This document shows positions 37,935 through 46,738 of a stretch of DNA of 64,000 bases, one piece after another. The stretch is taken from contig NZ_JAFRSC010000033.1 of assembly GCF_017427765.1 (NCBI RefSeq), positions 62,001 to 126,000 of the forward strand. The letters run 5' to 3'. This stretch comes from Methanobrevibacter sp. Lineage in GTDB: Archaea; Methanobacteriota; Methanobacteria; Methanobacteriales; Methanobacteriaceae. The stretch's first letter is position 1; each line of letters opens with the position of its first letter. Under the pieces are notes generated by a model. The model saw only the letters and a list, made by a program, of their open reading frames with translations, was not told the origin of the DNA and searched no databases. A program made the position numbers and the translations under genes.

Positions 37935-37994
37935 GTTAAAACTTCCTGTTGTGTTATTCTTATTTTATTTTATCTAATTAATATGTTTTTTGTT

Positions 37995-38124
37995 ATTGGA
38001 CATATTCCATGAAATCGAACAAATATTATTGTATAGAATAAATATGATTGTTTTATTTAATTGGACAAGTTCTATAAAATCGAATATATTCGATAGAATA
38101 ATTAAATTAAATGATAATTATTTA
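37995..38124. repeat. Two 65-bp direct repeats with a 16-bp palindrome before the ATPase gene
   Basis: Units begin ATTGGACA at 37995 and 38060. Both contain TTC-AT-AAATCGAA and ATAGAATAA. In the second unit ATCGAATATATTCGAT (38079-38094) is a perfect 16-bp palindrome; in the first it is degraded. The pair lies 60-190 bases upstream of the ATPase start on the minus strand and probably forms its control region. Confidence 0.65.
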
Positions 38125-38166
38125 ATGGAACATGATTAATAAAATAATATTTTTAGACATTCAAAA

Positions 38167-38433
38167 TCATCCTTCAAATCTTTCTAATAATAATTTCAAA
38201 TCTTCCTTATCACATTCTGCAAGAAAGTCATGTAATTCTATAATGGATTGTATACGGTTCACTTCATCAACGAAACGCTCCCATGCAGTTACTGTGTCAA
38301 ATTGTTTATATTCTTCAAAAAAATTTTTTTTCAAAGTGGTAATGAGGAGTCCCCATGAGTCATCAGCTATTAATACTCCTAATTGATAAATCATGTCTTC
38401 AATGTCTTCTACTGTAAATTGTTTTTCAATCAT
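38167..38433 (-). CDS. 88-residue hypothetical acidic protein
   Basis: Starts MIEKQFTVEDIEDMIYQL after GGAGATGATTC. The protein is acidic and helical, with conserved-looking aromatic positions (DDSWGLLI, AWERFVDE). No family is recognised. It starts five bases after the stop of a 59-residue zinc-ribbon ORF on the same strand, so the two are probably co-translated. Such small acidic partners in islands may be antitoxin or anti-defence proteins, but nothing in the sequence decides this. Confidence 0.6.
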   Translation of the reverse strand: MIEKQFTVEDIEDMIYQLGVLIADDSWGLLITTLKKNFFEEYKQFDTVTAWERFVDEVNRIQSIIELHDFLAECDKEDLKLLLERFEG

Positions 38434-38437
38434 TGAA

Positions 38438-38617
38438 TCATCTCCATCTCCAATTCTTTGGATAATATCCTACTCGGTCAATCTGACACTTTGGACAAGA
38501 CATATGAATAAGATACATATCATTTGCCTCTCCCTTATGCTTATAATTCACTACAATATTATCCATGTTACGAAACCAATCTTTTTGCTTACAAGAATAT
38601 CTGATGTTACATCTCAT
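38438..38617 (-). CDS. 59-residue zinc-ribbon-like small protein
   Basis: ATG at 38617 follows GAGGG with a seven-base spacer, a strong ribosome binding site. Cysteines at positions 3 and 9 (MRCNIRYSCKQ) and a CPKC knuckle (HMSCPKCQIDRVGYY) suggest one bound zinc. The protein is basic and ends in NWRWR. It is directly upstream of the 88-residue gene. No family name is justified. The good start signal and zinc knuckle make it a likely real gene despite its size. Confidence 0.6.
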   Translation of the reverse strand: MRCNIRYSCKQKDWFRNMDNIVVNYKHKGEANDMYLIHMSCPKCQIDRVGYYPKNWRWR

Positions 38618-39008
38618 AATATGCCCTCTTCAAATAATGCCATTAATTTCTTATAAGTATTATTCAAATCATTATTCTACTCAATTACTTTACTTAAATC
38701 ATCTTTTAAAATACATTTCACTTAATTTAATCTCTCTTGCATAATATTTTCGTTGCAATAAATCTACGGTTTCATTGGATTCCATTAATTCATTTTATTC
38801 ATACAATTATTTAACAAATTGCATACAGTACTGTAATCCAATAAGTTATTATTTTCAGATTGATGATTTCATATTTTTTTTATTTAGTAATGTAAATCTT
38901 TTATTAGTCATTCAATTCTTTCATTGTTTTTATTTAACCATATTAATGAATAATTAATTATTATTTTATTAATACACAAATAAATATAGTTTTTGTTTGA
39001 AATAAAAA

Positions 39009-39055
39009 CAATTTTACAATGTTAGGGCAATTTTACGAAGTTAGAGCAATATTAC
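39009..39055. repeat. 19-bp phased CAATTTTAC repeat, locus 1
   Basis: CAATTTTAC at 39009 and 39028 and CAATATTAC at 39047 are spaced exactly 19 bp. The intervening bases are partly conserved (AATGTTAGGG / GAAGTTAGAG). The same nonamer with the same 19-bp spacing occurs at 58934 and 58953. Confidence 0.6.
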
Positions 39056-39131
39056 TATCCACTGAATTTATGAAGTAATGGTAATCTAATTTTAATGTAT
39101 TCAACGGTTTCAAAAGATTTATCAATAACAA

Positions 39132-39195
39132 GAAAACAAATTTTTCATCAGAGTTTCAGTGGTTGAAAAGAGTAAGTATCGGAACTTTTTTATAT
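39132..39195. repeat. Dispersed 60-bp repeat, site 3
   Basis: Direct repeat of 36623-36686: CAGAGTTTCAGTGGTT then a variable 8-base segment and TAAGTATCGGAACTTTTTTA. It lies close to the return to core genes and so may mark the right edge of the island. Confidence 0.65.
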
Positions 39196-39397
39196 TAACC
39201 ACTATTTTTCCCTAAAATCCATTAACTAAATTTTTAACATATAATACAAAAGCTGACAAGAATCTCATGTTAAAAAAAGGAAGAGGATAAATAAAAATAT
39301 ATTAATTAAAAAATAAAATATAACCTAGGTTATATTATTAAAAATTCAGCTATATGTAAATGCTTTAAGTTATATTTTAAAGTGCATGGGGATAATT

Positions 39398-40996
39398 ATG
39401 GATAAAAAAACTAAAGGACGTTTGGGTGAGATTAGACAAGCTATTAAAAAATATGGTTTTGATGAAATTTTAGGCCAAACAGCAAAAAGCAAAATACGCA
39501 ATAGGGATGATGATACCAAGGCAACAAGTCTTTTATTGGATGATGAAGTTCCAGTAAAATTAAGATTAATGCTTCAGGAATTGGGAACTACTTTTATAAA
39601 ATTAGGCCAACTGTTAAGTACCCGACCGGATATCGTTGGAGAAAAAATTTCAGGCGAATTGGCTAACCTGCAGGATGACAACCCTGCAATATCATACGAG
39701 CAGGTTAAAAAAATAGTTGAAAGAGAACTTAATGGAAATATTGATGAATTATTCGAAGATTTTTCACAACAACACTTAGCAACAGCTTCTATAGGCCAGG
39801 TTCATGAAGCCAAATTAATCACCGGTGAGAGGGTTGCAGTTAAAGTACAAAAAGAAGGCATTACAGATAAGATTGACTTGGACATAAGAATAATGAAATA
39901 TGTTGCCAATCGTGCCGACAAATTGAACTCCAACCTTAGAAAACTAAACCTGCCGGGAATAATGGAAGAATTTGACCGTTCAATTCACAAGGAAATAGAT
40001 TACAACAACGAATTCATGAACATGCAACGTATAGAATTGAATTTCGAAGATAATCCTGAGATACATATCCCTGAAACATATTCCGAGTACTGTTCATCAA
40101 AAGTATTGACAATGGAATTCATTGACGGTACAAAGCTAAACGATGTATATGTAAGTGACAGTGAAGAGTTTGACAAGAAGCTTCTTGCAAAAAATGTCTT
40201 GGATTCATATCTCCAACAACTGTTCATTGACGGTTTCTTCCATGGAGATCCTCACCCTGGAAATATAATGATTTTAGAGGACAATGTCTTATGTTACCTT
40301 GATTTGGGTATGATGGGATTCTTTGATGAGGAATTCAAAAAGAACCTTTCAGAATTAATGATACTATTTGTAGACCAGGATGTCGACGGACTGATAAATC
40401 AGTTGATGTATATGGACATTCTGGATTATGACATCGAAACAAGAACTTTGAAAAGAGACATGAACGACCTTTTTGGAAGATACTTCGGTGTTGAACTCAA
40501 CCGTTTCGATGGAGTTCTTGAAGAACTGCTAAATCTTATGCAGGAATACGGTGTCATTCTTCCAAATGAATTCGTTACCATGGCAAGGGGATTATCAATG
40601 GTTGAAGCCATAGCTGAGAATTTGGACCCTCAAATCGATGTTTTCGCATCAATTAAACCGATTGCAAAACAGGTTGCCAAAGAAAGAATAGACCCTAAAC
40701 GGTATTTCAAAAGCAAGAAAAGCAATATTATCTTGTATGAACATATGATTCAGGCATTGCCGAAACTCCTTACAAGAACAATCCACAAGATTGACAATGA
40801 GGAACTGCAATTTAAATTCGAAGTCGACATCACAGATAAGGTTTCAATAATCGCATTGATATCCGCACTTATTGTCGGTTCTTCAGTCGTTTCATTTGGT
40901 CCAATGGTATTTGATATGCCGTTAATTTCATTAATCGGTTATATAATAGCTATAATATTAAGTATTATTGGAATTAAAAGGTATGTTTTAAAATAA
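39398..40996 (+). CDS. ABC1 (UbiB/AarF) atypical kinase-like protein
   Basis: 532 residues from ATG 39398, preceded by GGGGATAATT. The ABC1 signature is present: FIKLGQLLSTRPDIVG (the KxGQ motif), ASIGQVHEAKLITGERVAVKVQ (Ala-rich loop and catalytic lysine), FHGDPHPGNIMIL and CYLDLGMMG (DFG-like DLG). The C-terminus has two membrane helices (ALISALIVGSSVVSFG and ISLIGYIIAIILSIIGI). Bacterial and mitochondrial relatives support ubiquinone synthesis; methanogens of this group lack quinones, so a role in other prenyl lipids is likelier. Confidence 0.9.
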   Translation: MDKKTKGRLGEIRQAIKKYGFDEILGQTAKSKIRNRDDDTKATSLLLDDEVPVKLRLMLQELGTTFIKLGQLLSTRPDIVGEKISGELANLQDDNPAISYEQVKKIVERELNGNIDELFEDFSQQHLATASIGQVHEAKLITGERVAVKVQKEGITDKIDLDIRIMKYVANRADKLNSNLRKLNLPGIMEEFDRSIHKEIDYNNEFMNMQRIELNFEDNPEIHIPETYSEYCSSKVLTMEFIDGTKLNDVYVSDSEEFDKKLLAKNVLDSYLQQLFIDGFFHGDPHPGNIMILEDNVLCYLDLGMMGFFDEEFKKNLSELMILFVDQDVDGLINQLMYMDILDYDIETRTLKRDMNDLFGRYFGVELNRFDGVLEELLNLMQEYGVILPNEFVTMARGLSMVEAIAENLDPQIDVFASIKPIAKQVAKERIDPKRYFKSKKSNIILYEHMIQALPKLLTRTIHKIDNEELQFKFEVDITDKVSIIALISALIVGSSVVSFGPMVFDMPLISLIGYIIAIILSIIGIKRYVLK

Positions 40997-41006
40997 ATTG
41001 GATTGA

Positions 41007-41038
41007 GAGGAATTATTTTCCTCCATAATTATTTTTTT
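41007..41038 (+). terminator. Terminator after the ABC1 kinase gene
   Basis: GAGGAA (41007-41012) pairs with TTCCTC (41018-41023) around five bases, followed by an AT-rich stretch with a run of seven T. Confidence 0.6.
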
Positions 41039-41047
41039 CAGATATTT

Positions 41048-41512
41048 TTAATTTCCAGGATTATTGCGTAATTTAAAAATAGCGTTTTTACTAACTATTT
41101 TGTCAATTCCAGAGTTTTTTATCATTCTGGAGCATATTGGACAAGGTTCAGCATCTTCTATTTCTACCCAGTCTCCATCAGCATACATTTCTCCAGCCAG
41201 ATAAATTGTTGATCCAAGCATCTCATTTCTGCTTGCACTAATCATGGCATTCTGTTCGGCATGGACTGAAAAGCAGTCATTGTAGTTACCTGAATTTGAT
41301 GGAAGGTTCATTCTTTGACAGTTTCCTCTGTCACAGCAGTTTTCTTCTCCTCTTGGGTTTCCATTATAGCCTGTACTGACTATTTCATCGTTATTGACGA
41401 TAACTGCTCCATATCGTCTTTTTAAACATGTGCTTCTTTTTGACACGGCAAGAGCAATTGCAAGATAATACTCATTTTTACTCATACGATTTTCATTATT
41501 TTCATCTACCAT
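41048..41512 (-). CDS. Cytidine/deoxycytidylate deaminase family protein (dCMP deaminase-like)
   Basis: 154 residues. The zinc-binding deaminase motifs HAEQNAMI (His and catalytic Glu) and EPCPICSRMIKN (two Cys) are both present. An additional RGNCQRMN cysteine/histidine-rich segment before the catalytic helix is typical of dCMP deaminases of the ComEB group. These make dUMP for thymidylate synthesis. The gene stands alone between convergent and co-oriented neighbours. Confidence 0.85.
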   Translation of the reverse strand: MVDENNENRMSKNEYYLAIALAVSKRSTCLKRRYGAVIVNNDEIVSTGYNGNPRGEENCCDRGNCQRMNLPSNSGNYNDCFSVHAEQNAMISASRNEMLGSTIYLAGEMYADGDWVEIEDAEPCPICSRMIKNSGIDKIVSKNAIFKLRNNPGN

Positions 41513-41585
41513 ACTTTTCCTCTCCTTTCATTCAAAAATAATTAGACCTATTTTTCACTATTATATTGGTGTTAATATTAATTAA

Positions 41586-42302
41586 TTATTTGCCGGCAAT
41601 GTCTTTAATCACTTCACCTGCAATTATCAGTCCTGCAACAGACGGCACAAAAGAAACGCTTCCCTTCACCTTATATTTTTTATTTTCATTTTTATTTATG
41701 GCACAATCATTGGTGTTTATTGGATGTTCCTTGGAATATACTACCTTCAATTTTTCAATATTTCTCTTTCTTAAATCTTTTTTCATTATTCTGGCAAGTG
41801 GGCACACTGAAGTCTCATAAATATCTGCCACTTCAAACATTGTCGGATCCAGTTTGTTTCCGGTTCCCATTGAAGAAATGACCGGAACATCAAGTTCATC
41901 ACATTTGCATATAATTGCAATCTTGGCCATTATTGTATCCACACAATCGACGGCATATGAAAGGTCTTTTGTAATGATGTCGGTTTGTGAATCTGCCATG
42001 TAAAATTCCTTATGAACTTCAACATTTGCATTTGGATTAATCTCCAGGATTCTTTCTTTCATCAGCTCGGCTTTATATTTGCCGATTGTTTTTGTTGTTG
42101 CAATCAACTGTCTGTTTATGTTGCTTTCGTCTATTTTGTCGTAGTCCACCAAAATAAAATTGCCTATGCCGCTTCTTGCAAGTCCTTCACAAACAAATGA
42201 ACCTACTCCTCCAATACCAAAAACAGCAACTTTAGCATTGGCTAATTTTTTCATTCCATCATTTTCAATCAACATTTCTGTTCTTGAAAACTTTTCATCC
42301 AT
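41586..42302 (-). CDS. ThiF/MoeB-type E1-like enzyme, TcdA (cyclic t6A dehydratase)-like
   Basis: 238 residues from ATG 42302, preceded by GGTGAG. The ATP-binding motif AVFGIGGVGSFVCEGLARSG, the DYDKIDESNINRQLIA block and the C-terminal TSVCPLARIMKKDLRKR with a conserved cysteine match the TcdA/CsdL branch, which converts t6A in tRNA to its cyclic form. The CxxC zinc pairs of MoeB/ThiF are absent. TcdA is best known in bacteria and some eukaryotes, so its presence in an archaeon is notable. Substrate is inferred from overall similarity only. Confidence 0.75.
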   Translation of the reverse strand: MDEKFSRTEMLIENDGMKKLANAKVAVFGIGGVGSFVCEGLARSGIGNFILVDYDKIDESNINRQLIATTKTIGKYKAELMKERILEINPNANVEVHKEFYMADSQTDIITKDLSYAVDCVDTIMAKIAIICKCDELDVPVISSMGTGNKLDPTMFEVADIYETSVCPLARIMKKDLRKRNIEKLKVVYSKEHPINTNDCAINKNENKKYKVKGSVSFVPSVAGLIIAGEVIKDIAGK

Positions 42303-42398
42303 ATTCACTCACCAAAAAATTTAATTTAATTTAATTATTTATATAATAATTGAAATCGGATAAATAAAAACTTATGCAATATCAAATTGGGGATTTTC

Positions 42399-43148
42399 AT
42401 GATAATAGATACTCATTGTCACATTTATAATAGTGAAATGGAAAATGCAGAGGGAATAATAAAAGAAGCTGCAAAAAATGATATAGGTTTAATATTGAAT
42501 GGCACAGATCCTCTAAGCAATAAAGAAGTATTGGAGTTATCACACAGATATGAAAACGCTTATGCAGCTTTAGGATATTTTTACTCATTTGCAGATGAAA
42601 TAACGGACGAGGATATTTCTTTATTGGATGAACAGCTCAATAATGAGAATGTAGTTGCAGTAGGTGAGATTGGCATTGACTATTATCATACAAAAGACAA
42701 TAAGGATAAACAAAAAGAATTATTTGAAAAAATGTTAAATCTTGCAGAAAAGCACAGCTTGCCTGTAATAGTTCATTCTAGAAAATCAACACAGGATACC
42801 TTTGATATATTAAAAAAACATGACGTGGTTGGTTCTCTTCATGCCTATCCGGGCTCAGCTGAGATGGCTCATGAATTTATTAAGTTGGGCTTCTACATAG
42901 GAATAGGCGGTCCGGTTACCTACGATAAGAATAAAAAAATTAAAAAAGTCCTTGAAAAAGTAGATATTAATCATATGCTTGTAGAAACAGATTCTCCATA
43001 TCTAGCTCCGCAGGAAAAAAGGGGAGAAAAAAACAATCCTCTAAACTTAAAATATATTATAAGAAAATTGGCTGAAGAGTTGGACATGAGCGAAGATGAT
43101 GTCATAAAGATAACTGGAGAAAATGCAAAAAGATTATTCAAAATATAG
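42399..43148 (+). CDS. TatD-family metal-dependent hydrolase
   Basis: 249 residues from ATG 42399, after TTGGGG. TIM-barrel amidohydrolase with the first metal motif IDTHCHIYN, VGEIGIDYYH, the histidine in PVIVHSRKS and the C-terminal LVETDSPYLAPQ. Family members are 3'-5' DNA or RNA exonucleases involved in repair and RNA turnover. Single gene before msvR. Confidence 0.9.
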   Translation: MIIDTHCHIYNSEMENAEGIIKEAAKNDIGLILNGTDPLSNKEVLELSHRYENAYAALGYFYSFADEITDEDISLLDEQLNNENVVAVGEIGIDYYHTKDNKDKQKELFEKMLNLAEKHSLPVIVHSRKSTQDTFDILKKHDVVGSLHAYPGSAEMAHEFIKLGFYIGIGGPVTYDKNKKIKKVLEKVDINHMLVETDSPYLAPQEKRGEKNNPLNLKYIIRKLAEELDMSEDDVIKITGENAKRLFKI

Positions 43149-43196
43149 TTCTGAGTTGTGTAAATAGTTAAGTATGCCAACATTTTATTTTGTTTT

Positions 43197-43213
43197 AAAC
43201 GAACAGTTCGCAT
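43197..43213. promoter_or_regulatory. CGAA-CAG-TTCG element upstream of msvR
   Basis: AAACGAACAGTTCGCAT contains CGAA (43200-43203) and TTCG (43207-43210) around CAG. It shares ACGAACAGTT with the element upstream of fprA at 20410. It lies about 130 bases before the msvR start. MsvR proteins bind their own promoters; assignment here is inference. Confidence 0.45.
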
Positions 43214-43341
43214 TTTATTTAATTTTTATTTTCATGTTCAATATTTTACATATTATTTTAAACAAAATTAGTTTTTTAATTTTTAGTTATATTTATTAAC
43301 CTAAAAATATTAAATATAGTTATATGTTTGGGGGATATTAA

Positions 43342-44112
43342 ATGAGCAATCAAAAACCTATTCAAATTTTTTCAAATTCTAATGAAAACATTGGAGTTAA
43401 TGTTATAAAAAGTCCAGTAAAACTTACAATTCTAGAAATGCTCAGAGATAGAGATATGGAGTTTGATGAAATTGTCAGCAATACAGGAAAATCAAAATCA
43501 ACAGTATCTGTTCATCTTAAAAGTTTAAGGGAAAGCGGAATCATATCATATAAATTGCATCCTGTAGACAATAGAAAAAAAATATTCTTTTTAAATTCTA
43601 AATATATAGGTTCAGTAGATATTTCAGAACCTAAAGAGATTGAAGAAACTCAGGCTGATTATTTAATAAAAAATATAGTTGATGAAGATGCAGAGTTTTC
43701 AACCTTATTGTTCCATACTCTAAAAGCCATGCTCATTCAGGAAGGAATCAATATAGACCCGATTCTGCAGTCTACAGGTAACAGTATAGGCAGATCTATC
43801 TTTGATAAATTATATGATGATGATTTGGATATTTTCATGAATAATCTCGCCGAATTTTGGCAAAGAAAAGGATTAGGCAGACTAACTTTTGATGTTGGTC
43901 AAATTATTAAAATTACAACCTATGACTGTTTTGAATGTGGATTGCTTCCTAGAACCGGAAAACCAGCTTGCTTTTTAGACACCGGTATTTTTGAAGGTCT
44001 ATTCACAGAATTTTTCAATCTCCCAGTCAGTGTCATTGAAACTCAATGTTATACAATGGGAGATGAAAAATGCGTATTTGAGGTAGAACCTCTTGGCATT
44101 AAATCCAACTAA
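43342..44112 (+). CDS. msvR: MsvR-type redox regulator (ArsR-like helix-turn-helix plus V4R domain)
   Basis: 256 residues. The N-terminal winged helix spans about 20-90 (SPVKLTILEMLRDRDMEFDEIV, KSKSTVSVHLKSLRESGII). The C-terminal V4R domain (about 110-250) includes cysteine-rich CFECGLLPRTGKPACF and METQCYTMGDEKCVFE-like ends, the cysteines proposed to sense redox state in MsvR. In Methanothermobacter MsvR represses itself and the fpaA operon under reducing conditions. Here fprA is 23 kb away rather than divergent. The ribosome binding site is GGGGG. The end overlaps the convergent cobI gene by four bases. Confidence 0.82.
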   Translation: MSNQKPIQIFSNSNENIGVNVIKSPVKLTILEMLRDRDMEFDEIVSNTGKSKSTVSVHLKSLRESGIISYKLHPVDNRKKIFFLNSKYIGSVDISEPKEIEETQADYLIKNIVDEDAEFSTLLFHTLKAMLIQEGINIDPILQSTGNSIGRSIFDKLYDDDLDIFMNNLAEFWQRKGLGRLTFDVGQIIKITTYDCFECGLLPRTGKPACFLDTGIFEGLFTEFFNLPVSVIETQCYTMGDEKCVFEVEPLGIKSN

Positions 44113-44813
44113 TCATCTTCAAATTGGATTATTGTAGTTGTAAGATAAGGTTTTTCATTTGAAAAGCCTTCAATAATCTTTTCATTTTCACGTGTACAGT
44201 TTTGAACTGAATATATTTCTTTATTTCTTTCTTTTTGCTCAATTGTCGCTTCTAGTTGTGAAGTATTTCTTGATGCTTTCATTAAAACAACCGAATCGCT
44301 GTATTCAAGGACTTGTTCCAATCTGTCATCAATTTTAGGAACGATAGTTAAAATCTGATTCTGTTCAACTAAAGCTTTATTTCTGGTTGCTGCACAGGCG
44401 GTGAATGATGTAATGCCTGGAATTGTTTCAATTTCGTATTTTCCGGCTAATTTCTTTTGAACATAAGAATAAGTACTGAATACTGAACTGTCTCCAAGGG
44501 TAATGAATGCCACATCTCTTCCGCTATCTAAATATTGTGCTATCATTTCAGATGCACTGGTCCATACTTTTTCAAGTTCTTGTTTGTCTTCAATCATTGG
44601 AAATATTGGTGCAACAATCATTAATCTTTTATAGTCTTCTCTTTCTTCGAGTATTGGTCTAATAATAGATAATGCAATACTGTCTTTTTCTTTTGAGGAT
44701 TTTGGTGAAAAAATAACAGGAACCCTTTTTAAAACTTTTGCCGCTTTTAAAGTAAGCAATTCTGTATCTCCCGGTCCAACACCAATTCCAATCAATTTTC
44801 CTTTTTTCGCCAT
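44109..44813 (-). CDS. cbiL: Precorrin-2 / cobalt-factor II C20-methyltransferase
   Basis: SAM-dependent step of corrin ring synthesis on the way to cobamides, needed for methyltransferases of methanogenesis. The 234 residues show the tetrapyrrole-methylase motifs GKLIGIGVGPGDTELLTLKA at the N-terminus, VAFITLGDSSVFSTYSYV and IETIPGITSFTACAA. The anaerobic (CbiL) form is expected in a methanogen. It is convergent with msvR, sharing four bases. Confidence 0.92.
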   Translation of the reverse strand: MAKKGKLIGIGVGPGDTELLTLKAAKVLKRVPVIFSPKSSKEKDSIALSIIRPILEEREDYKRLMIVAPIFPMIEDKQELEKVWTSASEMIAQYLDSGRDVAFITLGDSSVFSTYSYVQKKLAGKYEIETIPGITSFTACAATRNKALVEQNQILTIVPKIDDRLEQVLEYSDSVVLMKASRNTSQLEATIEQKERNKEIYSVQNCTRENEKIIEGFSNEKPYLTTTIIQFEDD

Positions 44814-44908
44814 ATTATCACTTTGTATAACAATATTTTATTTAAAATATTTCTTTTCAAATGCTCTTCCTATAATTTATTTATATTATCCTAACTAATA
44901 TATTTTTA

Positions 44909-46738
44909 ATGTCAAATTCTATGTTTTGTCCAAATTGCGGAATGTTAAAAAGTAACTGTACTTGTGGAAATTCAAGTAATAATAAGTCTAAAGGTCCAAC
45001 TAATCTGTTTAGTTTTTCTAAACCTAGAACATCATCTATTTTGGATGATGAGATTCCTGAAGTCTATTCAGTTGATAATCATAAGTTGGATGAGGGAACT
45101 GCAGCTTATCTAAAGGAAATTCACCCTTCAATAGATGATGAAATAATTGAAAATTTCCCATTTCCGGAGCCTAGATTGGGTCAGCTGGAAATTATACAGG
45201 ACATTAACGATGCAATCAGGAAAGGCTATAAATATATTATTCTAGAAGCGGGAACCGGAACAGGAAAATCAGCTATTGCAACAACCCTTGCTAAAATGTA
45301 TGAATCTGCATATATCTTAACAATGACCAAACAATTGCAGGCCCAATACTCTAATGAGTTTGATTTTCCTTTAGTTAAAGGTAGAGGTAATTTTGCCTGT
45401 TTGAATGATAATCTGGAGACAACATGCGATATGGGGGCCTGTAAGACAACACCAACTTCAAGTAACTTTTTCTGCAGATATGGAATTGCTAAAAATCCGA
45501 CATTGGATGCGGAATTGGCATTCGAAGATTCATTTGGGGGTGCGGTATTTTACCAGTCACCTAGTCACTGCCATTATTGGAATCAAAAAGCCAATGCAAT
45601 CAATTCTCCGATTACATTAATGAATTATGACTACGCAATTGTTGAGCTGAATTATGTAAAACATTTCTCTCCAAGATCTTTACTGATATTGGATGAGGCT
45701 CACAACATTGAAAATAAATTAATGGCTACAATGGAAGTTACCTTGTATAACAGAACTTTGGAAAAGGACATAAGTAAACGTATTTCAGATGAAACTTTAA
45801 AAGATGGTGAACTTCCTGACTGGAAAATGGAGATAAATGCTATCCGTGAAAGCTATGAGGATATAGACTTAAAGGATGTTGCTAAAAATAAGGCGGATAG
45901 AATCAGGTCAACAATCGCCAGACTAAAAACACTTAGCAATAATCTGGAAAAGGAACCTAAAAACTGGGTTATTGATGCTGATGAGACAGGTGTTGTCTTC
46001 AAACCGTTAAGGGTCCATCATTATGCTAAGGATAACTTATTAAAATATGGGGATGTCGTTATTTTTATGAGTGCAACAATCCTTTCACATAAGATGTTTT
46101 CCAAATGGCTAGGCCTAAATCCTAATGAAGTTTATCATATTAAGGTGGACAGTCCATTTACAAAAGAAAAAAGGCCTATAATCCTTGATTTAGCTGGAAA
46201 AATGTCAGCTAATAGAATAAAAAATACTGCTCCGAAAACCATCCCTATACTTCAGGAAATTCTTAAAAAGCATGAAGGCGATAAAGGGTTAATTCACACT
46301 CACAGTTATAAATGTCAACAGTATATTCTTAATAACTTATATAATTCAAGATTGATTTCTCATTCATCAAAAAACAGGGAGCAGATTCTAAATTTCTTTG
46401 AAAAGGATGAAAATCCATTGGTATTGGTTTCACCTTCAATGAGTGAGGGTGTGGACTTGCCTTATGATAAATGCAGGTTCCAGATAATTTATAAAATGCC
46501 ATTCCCATATCTTGGTGACAAACAGGTTAATATGAGAATGAAACGGGATAAGAAATGGTATGCTTATAAGACTGTAATGACATTAATGCAGGCTTACGGT
46601 CGTGGAATGAGGGCCGAAGATGATTCATGTTACACATACATTATTGACAGCGATATTAACATGTTATTTAAAAGTCCGATGTACAGATCATTGATTCCTG
46701 ACTTTTTTAAGGAAGCTGTTGTTCGAGTTAAAAAGTAG
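44909..46738 (+). CDS. XPD/DinG-like Fe-S DNA helicase
   Basis: 609 residues. An N-terminal zinc knuckle (MFCPNCGMLKSNCTCG) precedes Walker A EAGTGTGKS (113-121). The iron-sulfur domain has cysteines in GRGNFACLND, TCDMGACKTT and FFCRYG. DEAH is LILDEAHNIENK, and the C-terminal motif VI reads QAYGRGMRAEDD. XPD-type helicases unwind DNA 5'-3' in repair. No ribosome binding site is seen; a TATA-like ATTTATATTAT at about 44877-44887 implies a leaderless message. The stop codon is directly adjacent to the tRNA gene on the other strand. Confidence 0.9.
   Translation: MSNSMFCPNCGMLKSNCTCGNSSNNKSKGPTNLFSFSKPRTSSILDDEIPEVYSVDNHKLDEGTAAYLKEIHPSIDDEIIENFPFPEPRLGQLEIIQDINDAIRKGYKYIILEAGTGTGKSAIATTLAKMYESAYILTMTKQLQAQYSNEFDFPLVKGRGNFACLNDNLETTCDMGACKTTPTSSNFFCRYGIAKNPTLDAELAFEDSFGGAVFYQSPSHCHYWNQKANAINSPITLMNYDYAIVELNYVKHFSPRSLLILDEAHNIENKLMATMEVTLYNRTLEKDISKRISDETLKDGELPDWKMEINAIRESYEDIDLKDVAKNKADRIRSTIARLKTLSNNLEKEPKNWVIDADETGVVFKPLRVHHYAKDNLLKYGDVVIFMSATILSHKMFSKWLGLNPNEVYHIKVDSPFTKEKRPIILDLAGKMSANRIKNTAPKTIPILQEILKKHEGDKGLIHTHSYKCQQYILNNLYNSRLISHSSKNREQILNFFEKDENPLVLVSPSMSEGVDLPYDKCRFQIIYKMPFPYLGDKQVNMRMKRDKKWYAYKTVMTLMQAYGRGMRAEDDSCYTYIIDSDINMLFKSPMYRSLIPDFFKEAVVRVKK

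Larger units (their letters stand above)
38618..39397. other. 780-base intergenic region at the right edge of the island
   Basis: No gene is supported. It contains three phased CAATTTTAC-type repeats (39009-39055) and the third dispersed repeat (39132-39195). The right end holds the upstream region of the ABC1 kinase gene. Confidence 0.5.

Noticed and set aside
20421..39195. Dispersed repeat as attL/attR of the island
   Set aside because: The copy beside the integrase is inverted relative to the other two, while attachment sites of an integrated element should be direct repeats. The direct pair at 36.6 and 39.1 kb does not enclose the integrase.
44113..44908. Operon of msvR with cbiL
   Set aside because: The two genes are convergent and only overlap at their 3' ends, so no shared transcript is expected.
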